Source of the DNA: Adiantum capillus-veneris
Lineage: Eukaryota > Streptophyta > Polypodiopsida > Polypodiales > Pteridaceae
Length of the DNA stretch: 64,000 bases
Direction: 5' to 3'
NCBI GenBank assembly: GCA_014529385.2
Contig: CM043950.1
Coordinates: 76,706,435-76,770,434, forward strand
Shown here: piece after piece, positions 33,101-41,914 of the stretch
Layout of the letters: each line of letters opens with the position of its first letter
Numbering within the stretch: the first letter of the stretch is position 1
Program-made: the position numbers and the translations under genes
The notes under the pieces: generated by a model
What the model was told of the DNA's origin: nothing
Databases searched by the model: none
What the model saw: the letters and a program-made list of their open reading frames with translations, nothing else

Positions 33101-33916
33101 ATTCAAGTTAGGCCTCCATGGCTCCCCACGGGGCCAAGGACAATTATACATCCCATGTCCAGACTCTCCGCAATTCCAACATTGCAAGACTCTCCTAGGT
33201 CGTGGATCTCGCTCTTCAGACTTCTTTGCTTGTCCCTTTGGACCTACAGCTTGTGCAAGGTGAATTGACAGGCTGCTTAAAGATTCGTTTAACTTCTCAA
33301 TTACTTCCGCCGTTACCTCAGGAATCTCCCTCGATGTTGATGCTTGTGACTTACCTTTGGGTCTAAGACCTTCTAATGGAACCTCTCCCCTTAAGCACTT
33401 GAGTTTCCTATACTTCTCAGCAGCCCTAGTTTCAGCTGCATCAAAAGTAGCTGGTGCACCCGCCTCAACTTTTACCTTAAGGTCAGGAAAGAGTCCGGCT
33501 ATGAACCTCTCCTTCTTTAAAAATTCTGCACCATCACCAGGGTTAGTAACATTTCGTATCCATAGAGCCCAAAGACGTAGAAACTCTTGCTTGTACAAGT
33601 AGTAGTCATCTAAGTCTTTTTGCTTATGAAAAACAATGTCTTGCCATAGTTTTTGAGTGTTTTGGGGATCAAAGAAGTATCTCTTAAAACGATTCAAAAC
33701 TTCTGTGTAATTCCCCTTAACTTCCTCAGGCAAAGAGTCAAACCAAGTACTAGCATCTTTCCTAAGGACCACCTCAAACATTTCTACACGTTCTTGATCA
33801 GTTACTATCCTCTTGATACGGCAAGACATCTTGAAATTCGCTAGAAATAATTCTGCATCCTCTCCAGGCTCTCCAAAGAAAAGAGGATATCCAGACATTT
33901 GGCGTTGGCTCTCCAT
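30164..33916 (-). CDS. Gag-protease-RT-RNase H polyprotein of element N (ends at a TAG)
   Basis: The frame is open from 33994 to a TAG at 30166-30164; the likely start is ATG 33916 (MESQRQMSGYPLFFGEPGED), 1,250 codons. Counting from 33994: Gag domain ~35-200 (DASTWFDSLPEEVKGNY), zinc knuckle CWNCGESGHGMYNC at 272-285 with all four ligands, retropepsin with Asp485 in LVDGGAQ, RT with KNGKWRVCVDY and FFDDFCIYS (Asp875, Asp876), first RNase H (TIGAVLLQQD), then an archaeal-type RNase H from ~1160 (LFFDGAFRR, Asp1167; NNEAEY). The only break is the TAG between that RNase H and integrase. The best-preserved coding sequence in the window; it probably supplied particles until recently. Confidence 0.92.
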   Translation of the reverse strand: MESQRQMSGYPLFFGEPGEDAELFLANFKMSCRIKRIVTDQERVEMFEVVLRKDASTWFDSLPEEVKGNYTEVLNRFKRYFFDPQNTQKLWQDIVFHKQKDLDDYYLYKQEFLRLWALWIRNVTNPGDGAEFLKKERFIAGLFPDLKVKVEAGAPATFDAAETRAAEKYRKLKCLRGEVPLEGLRPKGKSQASTSREIPEVTAEVIEKLNESLSSLSIHLAQAVGPKGQAKKSEERDPRPRRVLQCWNCGESGHGMYNCPWPRGEPWRPNLNYPVMNAGEGAGQQPRLLQRPNGPRPPPQGVEGVPPLPDPNVHVVEVTNSNKVDMEANGIKRGRRKGKEKEGVTSQSDHGQGKKAKETKETKRTRRRINLQDFPLGHGMAPYNLLEDMRGKGPDISWPQFLALCPQVRRDLTRAVSTRRKVKESVPVVKIAQAEMNEDITPVLDCYIKGRLVRKGLVDGGAQICIMTEGLMQKLGMHIHETPEIKVKMANNSKARCVGICKNVFVEAFGIKKAVDFYVMSTKGNGYPFILGRPWLMKMRALQDWESGKLICRNDNHKKVVFDMKEQHQEELHEESSQSETEEGWTDSTSEEESSGSITEEESSIEVMGVRFKPSNQETSCQGLEEVGPQENEGEYQDEGMLEGMLSTTLTKDEREEFKCVLRKFPRLFAKDYTDVRGVDAVQHKIELKPEATPKAQKLRRLGVIKEQALLKEVRKLLAAGFIYPVENSEWVSPVVVTPKKNGKWRVCVDYRPLNEATKRDHFPLPFQDEILNEVAGHEKYTVCDGYSGYFQIGIALEDQLKTTFITPWGCYAFRVMPFGLTNAPATFQRFMNMVFQAFFGKSIRVFFDDFCIYSSESLHLQRVEEGLKKLYDMGGQLNPDKCHIGEDEVILLGHKVFYKGIEVDPSKAKALIELPSPKSLKEVISFIQKVKYMSRFIHLASELLHPLQKLTQQVEFAWFDELEDYFCNIKVILSELPTLMPPCWEYTFFVSSSVGRETIGAVLLQQDPHSTRMRPIYFASRVMNALERDYTEAELMMLSLMFAVRKFRSYLLPKPFVILTAENLFPWVSSQMNLSTRISKWIMELQEFQYSFKVEDSVRAQLAGILTYRVHKKEIKVPQVKTLPLPPPKSIPNAFTLFFDGAFRRATGKAGGGLVLLNPSGEVVMKEKFNLPSSASNNEAEYDTLLQGLKMCIGQGIQRLMVKGDALLIVKQILGIWACKNESLRTKVHAIRRLFNQFEEVQLYHIPRK

Positions 33917-34000
33917 TGAATTAATTTCAAAGTGACGCGTTTTTGTTTTTTCTTTCTTTAAAAGATTTACACAATAATATTTTCTAAATTGCAATCTATT

Positions 34001-34219
34001 CTACAACAAAATAAAAATATTCACATCAAATGACCTATGATAATCAATAAGAGGTAGAATGACAGGGTTTGGTGATGCGAGAATTTCTCCTACTCTTTGG
34101 GCACCAAACATGAATACCATACGTTGTTGAAAATGGATTTTTCTACTAATTGCAATGTTTATTCTAATGTGTGGAGTGAAATGGAAGGGGAAAACCTCTA
34201 TTCCTGGGCCATTATCCAT
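34001..34219 (-). CDS. Leader small ORF 2 of element N (conserved leader domain)
   Basis: 72 codons, ATG at 34219, just before gag. Key residues: FGAQRVGEILAS, NPVILPLI, FDVNIFIL. It aligns along its length with the ORF at 34241-34453 and with 23182-23355 in element T. Hydrophobic, beta-rich looking, no Cys, no known motif. Same frame as the upstream ORF, 78 codons later. It may be translated separately or be part of an older longer leader ORF. Confidence 0.5.
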   Translation of the reverse strand: MDNGPGIEVFPFHFTPHIRINIAISRKIHFQQRMVFMFGAQRVGEILASPNPVILPLIDYHRSFDVNIFILL

Positions 34220-34240
34220 GGTCTATGCATGACCTAATAC

Positions 34241-34453
34241 TCAAAACAAAACAAAAATATAGACGTCCAAACTAAGGTCGTACCTAATCAGAGGCAAAAT
34301 AAAAGGGTTTACTGAAGCGTTTATCTCGGCCAACCTAAGAGGACCTAAAATCCTACGAATTACTCGCTGAAATTGCAACTTAGTACTAACAATTATGTGT
34401 ACCTTTTGCCTTGCAATGGGAATGAAAGGATCATACAAATTCTCGTGATTCAT
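34241..34453 (-). CDS. Leader small ORF 1 of element N (conserved leader domain)
   Basis: 70 codons, ATG at 34453, 60 bp downstream of the primer site. Key residues: LGPLRLAEINAS, NPFILPLI, LDVYIFVL. The pattern G-x-x-R-x-x-E-[IV]-x-[AN]-S, then [ILV]LPL[IV], then [DE]V-x-I is shared with the next ORF and with T. At DNA level the two N units are roughly 60% alike by eye, so the duplication is old. Function unknown. Confidence 0.5.
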   Translation of the reverse strand: MNHENLYDPFIPIARQKVHIIVSTKLQFQRVIRRILGPLRLAEINASVNPFILPLIRYDLSLDVYIFVLF

Positions 34454-34509
34454 GCAACCTACTTGACTATGCTAAAGGTTGAACCTATACAAAAAGATAC
34501 ACAAGCCTT

Positions 34510-34527
34510 TCCTCCGTGGGGGCACCA
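34510..34527 (-). promoter_or_regulatory. Primer-binding site of element N
   Basis: The minus strand reads TGGTGCCCCCACGGAGGA, four bases inside the LTR. Same 12-base core as T and G. Confidence 0.7.
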
Positions 34528-34531
34528 AAAT

Positions 34532-37204
34532 TGAGGCGGTCCGGGGCGGGCAACAAGAGAGGCGACCTCTAAACACCCCTCAAGGCTCCCGTGCTGCTCA
34601 ATTGGGGCTGGGGCAACCACAAGCACAACACAACAACAAACCCACAGCCAAACCAAAACAAGATAGGGGCACCACCTAGTTATGGTATGCGAACTAGGAC
34701 GCAAGAGAGATTTTGGCACAACCAAGAAGATGCACCACACAACACACACAAACAACCTCACACCAAGACACACATGAAATGGACCAGAGAGAGCTAGAGC
34801 AAAGGGAAGAGAGAGAGGGAAGGATCTTGCGTAATACCTTATTTGTGACTTGCAAATGGAGATGGTTCGTTATGATGCTATCGTAGAACTTGTACAAAAC
34901 TCACTCAATGCTTAGTGATTGCTAATCATTGCCAAAACACACACACACTGTCTTAGGGTGTGGGAGACCTCTCACCACAATACCCTCTTACAATGGACAC
35001 GAAACTGGCAATGGAAAACACACTAAAACACTTTCTCAAATCAAGATCAACCGATAAAACTCAAAATACACAAGTCACCTTGAATTTACCAAACCGTATT
35101 GCACAAATGGAAGGACGAAGATTTAAACGTCGAATCACGCCTTTGATGCACCAAACCTCAATTTATTGATGATGAAGGAGCATGTAAAATAGTGTTTTTG
35201 AGATTTGTGGAACTCACGCTCTCTCACTTGCAATTTGTAGCTTGAAGGCTTCTCTCACACCAAGAGTGAAGCTCACAAGTGGTTGCTACACCTAAGTCTC
35301 TCCTCACGCATAGAGTGTTGGGGTGCTATGCGAGATGTTGGAGGTTGTTTTACAAGAAGGAGAGGGGCCTATTTATAGGTTGGAGACCCCTCATAAAGAT
35401 TATTGGAAATCCTAATTTACAAGCTAACAAATCAGGATTATGAATTTTTTGAATATCAAAACATTGCGGGCCTTCTTTGTCTGCTTGAGTCATGGGTGTG
35501 GGCTCAAAAGAGAGCATTATTGATGGTAAATAAGGTGAAAGTCAGTAAGGAGAGAGAAAGAGAGAGAGAGAGTGTGTGTTACTATACACATGTCTTGAGG
35601 TGAGGTGTCTTTTATGGTTAGGTCAATGCTATTTTGTGTTAGCATGTTAGTCGTTAGTAATCACTAGAAAGTTAATGTTACATTTACAATGGGTAGAGTG
35701 ATTTGATTTGATGAAGGAAGAGGGGTGAATTAAAAGAGAATCATTGAGATGGTGAAGCTTTGAAGAAGCTTGAACTCACCCTTGTGTAGATTGTGGAAAA
35801 AATGACCGTTGGTCTTCTTCTTCTTCTTCGCTTCTTTACGCCGCCGCTGCCAAGGTTGATCATCGTGATGAAAATGGTAATTCCGTTGATGAGATCTTTT
35901 GATTTGCAGAGGTCAAGCATGGTACACATGCTGAATTTATGTATATATATAAGGAGTAAGATGGAATTGTACTTTGGAGATAATAGAGAGAGGCATAGAG
36001 ATGGTGTATGTACATGGAGAGCTCATATGAGAGCTATGGGAGTAAGTGGGGAGGTTAATGGTGAAGAAGGTGAGAGAAACCATTGAAGGTGCAGGTTTGA
36101 GTGAGGGATTGAGAGAAATGGGTGTGTGTGTGTGTGTGTGTAGAAGTGTGGAAAGAGGTGAGAGAAGACTAGGGGCTACTTGTGAAAAAAGTGGGCAGAC
36201 TGGGGTCCACTCAAAAAATCATAGCTCACCGCTGGTAGCTCCAAAAATCATGAAAAAATTTGAGGTGATTATTCAGAGCGTGGGCTACATTTTCTCTTTT
36301 GACCACTGCTCCAAATTCGGAGTGGAGATAGGTGCCAAAATTCTCACCAAAAAGCCTGTTTTTATGCCTCCAAAAGTCTTTTAGTGGACCCCTCCTTTGT
36401 TGAATTTGTACAATACATCCAAGAGTGAGCCCCTCCTTTGTCATATCATAATACAAAGCATCCAAGTTGCCCTTGACACATGCATGGAGGAGGATTATTG
36501 GTGAATAAAGAAATATATACATGGTGGGACTAGTGTATGGACTATTCATGGACTTTAGCTCAATGAGCACATGGTGTTAGAATAATGAGTAAAAATAATA
36601 ATAAAAATATGGAGGAGTTATGGATATGGAAAGATATTGGAATCATATGATATGATCCCTCCTTGAATTATTTTGGGTGAAAGAGGAAAAGGTATGCAAG
36701 TAAATAATATAATAAAAGTAACCAATGAGTAGAAATCAATTTTTTGTTTTCACGAGGGTGAGGGTGAAAATGTGGGAGTGATTTGTATAAAGGAAAAATA
36801 TGAGGTTAGAGTATGTACATATTGGCAAAAAATATAATTATGGTGTAAGAGGATGAAAGAAGGTGTACATAGGTTTAATAAAACACACACCTAAGTAGAA
36901 ATATTTAAATAAAATACCAAAATAATTATAAAAAATCCCTATATTTAGGCCATATATACAATGAAATATTTACACACAAAGAGGTCATAATATACTTTTA
37001 TTTTTTATTTTTTTTATTTTTTTTGGCTCACCTAGCCCAGTGACTAGCTAGCTGAGGGTTTTTAAAGAAAATATAGGAAAAGCCCCCTAACTCACACACG
37101 CCTATTTGCAGTGAAATGGTAGGGATAGCCATAGTGTTTGGGTGATTTTGGTAGGGTGGAGTAACTTAGTATAGCAATTATGGAGAGCCGAAAAACGGCT
37201 ATCA
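34532..37204 (-). repeat. 5' LTR of element N
   Basis: 2673 bp. The plausible core promoter is the minus-strand TATAAATA at 35377-35370 in CCTATAAATAGGCCCC. U3 would be 37204 to ~35.34 kb and R-U5 the remaining ~0.8 kb. Confidence 0.95.
35370..35377 (-). promoter_or_regulatory. TATA box in 5' LTR of N
   Basis: TATAAATA on the minus strand, in a plant-typical CTATAAATAGGCCCC context. An identical box in the 3' LTR is at 27012-27005. Confidence 0.7.
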
Positions 37205-37208
37205 ACAT

Positions 37209-37620
37209 CTTTCCAATTGTCGACGTAAACATAAAAGGAAAGAGGGTTGGAAACACCTACATTGATGGAGGTGCACAAATTTGTGTAATGAGCGAAGCTA
37301 TGATGCTTCGATTAGGGCTCGAGGTTGACAGGCCTTCTCCATGCAAGGCAAAGATGGCAAACAACGCAAAAGTAAAGTGTGTGGGTGTGGTAAGTGCCGT
37401 GAAAATCAAATCTTTCAACACTGAGGTAGAGGTAGATGTTTTTGTAATGCCTACTAAGGGGGAGGGCTATCCACTAATTTTGGGAAGGCCATGGTTGATG
37501 GCCATGAGGGAAAAACAGGACTGGGGTACTGGCCTTCTACGCATGACCGGTAAGAAAGGGAAGACAATCTACTACGACATGAGGATTGGCAAGCAGAAGC
37601 AAATGAATCTGGAAACATAG
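37209..37620 (+). pseudogene. Protease of element T
   Basis: It continues the pol region broken by N. FPIVDVNIKGKRVGN leads to YIDGGAQICVMSEAMM (active-site Asp-Gly-Gly), then VKCVGVVSAVKIKSF and GYPLILGRPWLMAM. It ends at TAG 37618-37620. A Ser/Glu-rich linker with stops and frame changes (37621-37811) follows. The upstream 29 bases of the open stretch belong to the LTR of N. Confidence 0.85.
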
Positions 37621-37811
37621 GTAGATGAAACCACTAGTGAATCTTCCAGTTCTGAGGAGGAGACCACATCCATTGACAAAAGTGACAGTTCCATTGATGT
37701 GATGGGTATCATTATGAAGGATGCACAAAGGGTAACACAACTGGTGATCCATCACCAAAAGGGCAACCCAATGAAGAGGAGAGAAAATCACCTGGTCTAG
37801 GAGGAAGTAGG

Positions 37812-39920
37812 TTGAAGGGTATGTTGTCTACGGAATTAACACTTGAGAAGAAAGATAGTTTTTTGCAAATGTTGATGGGATTTCCTAACCTGTTCATTGA
37901 CAACTATGAAAGAATCACAGGCATTACAGTGGTGGAATATCATATTAAGTTGAAGGAAGGGGTAAAACCAGTTGTGCAAAAGCTACGACCACTAGGGGTC
38001 ATACAAGAAAAGGAACTCTTGGCCGAGGTAAGGAAACTGCTGGAGGCGGGATTCATCTATCCTGTAGAAAACTCAGAATGGGTGTCACCCGTAGTGGTGA
38101 CGCCTCAAAATAATGGTAAGTGGAGGGTTTGTGTTGACTACAAACCACTAAATGCAGCTACAAAGAGAGACCACTTTCCTCTCCCTTTCTTGGATGAAAT
38201 TCTGAATGAAGTAGCGGGTTTTGAATGCTATACCGTCTGTGATGGTTATTCTGGATACTTTCAAATATGCATAGCCTTGTAAGATCAGCTAAAAACCACT
38301 TTTATCACGCAATGGGGTTGTTTTGCATACAGGGTTATGCCATTTGGTCTCACAAATGCACCTGCCACATTCCAAAGATATGTCACATATGTTTTTCAAC
38401 CGTTCTTTGCAACATCCATAAGAGTGTTCATTGATGATTTTTGTATATATAGCTCCCGTATTTCACATTTAGAAAAGGTAACTGAAGGTTTGGCCAGGTT
38501 ACAGAGCCTAGGTGGGCAATTAAATGTGGATAAATGCCACATTGGGGAGAGTAAAGTCATTCTACTAGGCCATGAAATTTCAGCAAAAGGTATCAACGCC
38601 GACCCAAGTAAGGTGTCCGCACTCATAGCCCTACCTTCCCCAACGACTGCACGTCAACTGGTCTCTTTTCTACACAAGGTGAGGTACTTAAGTAGATTCA
38701 TACATCTACTATCACAACTTGTTCTACCACTGCAACAACTCACTCAAAGATCAACTTTCACTTGGGACGAGGAAAGCGAACATCACTACAACAAGGTAAA
38801 GGAGGTCTTAGCCACTCTGCCAACTATCTCACCACCTAAGTGGGATGAAAAATTCTATGTCACCTCAAGTGTTGGTGATGACTCATTGGAGGTTGTGCTA
38901 CTCCAAAAGGATACGGCGACATCTTTCATGAGGCCAATCTACTTCTCTAGTCGAATGATGACAGCAGGAGAGAAAGGTTTCACTCATGTGGAACACTTAG
39001 TCCTAGCTCTTAGATTTGCAACTACAAAGTTTAGGTCATATTTGCTGCCTAAGCAATTTGTGATTCTAACCACGCATGAAATATTTCCCTATGTTGTACA
39101 ACACATGGATGTGTCTGCTAGAATTACTAAATGGCTAGTTCGTCTGCAAGAGTTTGACTACACGGTACAGGTAGAAAGCACGACAAGGGCAATTTTGGGG
39201 GGACTCATGACCTACCAAGTCTTTGAAAGGAAGGAGAAGCAATCTAAGGAAGGAGAAGTCCGATTACCTCCAGTACCACCGATGGTAGAAGGAGCATACT
39301 CTCTCTACTTTGATGGAGCCTACAAGCGAGCGTCCGACAAAGCAGCTGCAGGCATAGTGGTCTTTAATGACAAAGGGTCAAAGGTATTTTCGTTGGGACA
39401 ATTGTTAGATTCACATTCTAACAATGAAGCTGAGTATGCAACACTAACCAAGGGTCTACAATGGTGCGTCTCACAAGGTGTACAACGCCTTAATGTATTT
39501 GGGGATGCTCTACTTCTGGTAAGGCATGTAAATGGAGCATGTACATGCAAGAATCCTAGTTTAAGGACTCACTTAAGTGGTGTAAATACCTTGTTGGGTA
39601 AGTTTGAAGAAGTTCAAATACACCATATCCCAAGGGCTCAAAACCAAGAAGCAGATGCCCTAGCAAGTGAAAGACTACATGAATTGGTGGTTGGAGCAAT
39701 AAAACTAAAGCTCCCTCTATTTCAAAGAAGTGATGCCTTGCCTGACATCATGCATTTTTTGGAAACAGGGGAATGCCCATCAGATTTAACAAAGGGACAG
39801 AAGCAATGGCTGACGCGGAAGGCCACAAGGTATCGACTCATCAATGACGGTTTGTACTGTAAGGGTAAGGACCAAATACACGGTTTATACTGTAAGGGTA
39901 AGGACCAAATACACGGATGA
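37812..39920 (+). pseudogene. RT, RNase H and first archaeal-type RNase H of element T
   Basis: 37812-38282 holds the N-terminal RT (GFIYPVENSEWVSPVVVTP; NNGKWRVCVDYKPLNAATK; YTVCDGYSGYF), then TAA at 38280. In the same frame, 38337-39920 holds MPFGLTNAPATFQRY, VFIDDFCIYSS (catalytic pair intact), a gypsy RNase H (DSLEVVLLQKD; FVILTTHEIFPYV) and an archaeal-type RNase H from ~39285 (SLYFDGAYKRASDKAAAG; NNEAEYATL; IPRAQNQEADALASE). It ends in a 33-bp tandem repeat (GLYCKGKDQIH twice). One nonsense codon at 38280 is the main break. Confidence 0.9.
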
Positions 39921-40690
39921 AATATTTCCCTATGTTGTACAACACATGGATGTGTCTGCTAGAATTACTAAATGGCTAGTTCGTCTGCAAGAGTTTGACT
40001 ATACGGTCCAGGTAGAAAGCACGACAAGGGCAAGTTTGGGAGAAGGAGAAGCAATCTAAGGAAGGAGAAGTCCGATTATCTCCAGTACCACCGATGGTAG
40101 AAGGAGCATACTCTCTCTACTTTGATGGAGCCTACAAGCGAGCGTCCGACAAAGTAGCTGCAGGCATAGTGGTCTTTGATGACAAAGGGACAAAGGTATT
40201 TTCGTTGGGCCAATTGTTAGATTCACATTCTTACAATGAAGCTGAGTATGCAGCACTAACCAAGGGTCTACAATGGTGTGTCTCGCAAGGTGTACAACGC
40301 CTTAATGTATTTGGGGATGCTCTACTTCTGGTAAGGCAAGTAAATGGAGCATGGACATGCAAGAATCCTAGTTTAAGGACTCACTTAAGTGGTGTAAAAA
40401 CCTTGTTGGGTAAGTTTGAAGAAGTTCAAATACACCATATCCCAAGGGCTCAAAACCAAGAAGCAGATGCCCTAGCAAGTGAAAGAATACAGGAAGTGGT
40501 GGTTGGAGCAATAAAACTAAAGCTCCCTCTACTTCAAGGCAGTGATGCCTTGCCTGACATCATGCATTTTTTGGAAACAGGGGAATGCCCATCAGATTTA
40601 ACAAAGGGACAGAAGCAATGGCTGACGCGGAAGGCCACAAGGTATCGACTCATCAATGATGGTTTGTACTGAAAGGGTAAGGACCAAATG
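39076..40690 (+). repeat. Tandem duplication covering the second RNase H of T
   Basis: 39076-~39872 is repeated at 39917-~40690. The offset is 841 bp at the left and about 813 after a 28-bp deletion in the second copy near 40035. The copies differ at a few tens of positions. At the joint, a 33-bp unit (TTTGTACTGTAAGGGTAAGG and on) is itself doubled (39850-39916). Confidence 0.88.
40094..40672 (+). pseudogene. Second copy of the archaeal-type RNase H of T
   Basis: 192 codons: YSLYFDGAYKRASDKVAAG, YNEAEYAALTKGLQ, NVFGDALLLVRQ, IPRAQNQEADALASE, then KLKLPLLQGSDALPD. All expected acidic residues are present. It is separated from the upstream pol by the stop at 40057-40059 and ends at TGA 40670-40672 before integrase. 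This leaves element T with gypsy RNase H plus two archaeal-type copies. Confidence 0.88.
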
Positions 40691-41860
40691 CTCAGGAAGG
40701 TCCCTCTCTCTCACGAAATCACGGGAGTAATTGCTAGTTTTCACGATGGGGTTTGTGGCGGTCACTTTGCCCTAAACATAACAAGTAGGAAAATCTTGCA
40801 GGCAGGCTTCATATGGCCTAGCCTCAACCGTGATGTACACCATTGGTGCAAAACGTGTAAGTTGTGTCAAAAGGCCGGCACTAGGTCACTTATGCCTGAA
40901 CCACAGACACCTATTCTCTCATATGGCCCATTTGAAAAATGGGGTATCGATGCCATTGGACAATTACCTAGGGCCAACTCAGGAAAATTCTACATTATCA
41001 TGGGGGTCGACTACATGACTAGATGGGCAGAGGCTACAACTACCACTAGAATCACAGCGGTAGAGGTAGCTAAATTTATCTACGAGCACATATGCTGTAG
41101 GTTTGGCACACCTTTAGAGATCATCTCTGATAGAGGGCCAGGTTTCAGAGCAGACTTGGTAGGAGAATTAATGCAGAAACTGGGCATTACAAGGAGGCAC
41201 TCTTCACCATATTACCTTCAATGTAATGGCCTAGTTGAAAAGGTAAATGGAATGGTTTCTAAAATTATTACCAAGCAGGTAAACAATCATCCCGGAGACT
41301 GGGATAAGTATCTACTACCAGCTTTATGGGCCTACAGAACTTCATTTCGTACATCCTTGGGATTCACACCGTATCATCTAGTATTTGGTAAGGAAGCAAT
41401 CTTGCCCATTGAAGTGCAACTACAAAGTCTATGAGTAATGGCAAGCCAACTTCAACAACCCAACATGCATTTGAGAGATCACATCATCAACTTGGAAAAA
41501 CTGCAGCTGGACAAAGAAGAAGCAATAAATTATTATGCAGCACAAGCAGAGCATAGACGGCTTAGCTTTAACGAGCATCTCTGGAAAAAAGAATTGAAGA
41601 AAGGAATGTTGGTGCTCCGCTACGACAATCGCTTCGACACGCGTAAGGATAAGAAACTCCTACTCCGATGGAAAGGTCCTTTCATCATCAGGAAAAAGTA
41701 TGCCAATGGAAGCTACCAGCTTATGGAGGCTGATGGAAAACTTCATTAAACCAGGGTAAATGGTTGGCGACTTAAACCTTATTTTCTTCGATTTGACCAG
41801 GCTCCACCAATTGACATTCCATATGAGGACACACCATCAGCTGCCACCTCCACGATAATG
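40688..41860 (+). pseudogene. Integrase of element T
   Basis: H2C2 zinc finger intact (CGGHFALNITSRKIL ... HHWCKTCKLCQ), catalytic triad in GIDAIGQLP, SDRGPGF and NGLVEKVNG. It ends at TGA 41432-41434, then the same frame resumes (41438-41749) through the GPY/F-type C-terminal domain (LLRWKGPFIIRKKYANGSYQ) to TAA 41747. No chromodomain is seen, as expected for non-chromoviral Tat elements. Two nonsense codons. Confidence 0.9.
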
Positions 41861-41898
41861 ATCAAATAGATGAGCTAGAGACATGAATACCTCTAGCC

Positions 41899-41914
41899 AA
41901 AAGGGGAGGGCTAA
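41899..41914 (+). promoter_or_regulatory. Polypurine tract of T
   Basis: AAAAGGGGAGGGCTAA immediately before the 3' LTR. The same GGGGAGGGCTAA is used by N. Confidence 0.88.

Larger units (their letters stand above)
26167..37204 (-). mobile_element. Young Ty3/gypsy Tat-like element N, nested in T
   Basis: 11.04 kb, minus strand. 5' LTR 34532-37204, primer site 34527-34510, two leader ORFs, a gag-pol frame 33916-30164 continuing to 29120, polypurine tract 28850-28836 and 3' LTR 26167-28835. The flanks share ACAT (26163-26166 and 37205-37208), consistent with a 4-bp or eroded 5-bp duplication. It sits between the gag and protease of T (codons NMDDI | FPIVD). By eye the LTRs differ at only about 14 positions in 2.67 kb plus a microsatellite length change, making it the youngest element here. 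Confidence 0.93.

Noticed and set aside
37180-37208. First codons of the T protease frame before 37209
   Set aside because: They lie in the LTR of element N, so they are not part of the protease.
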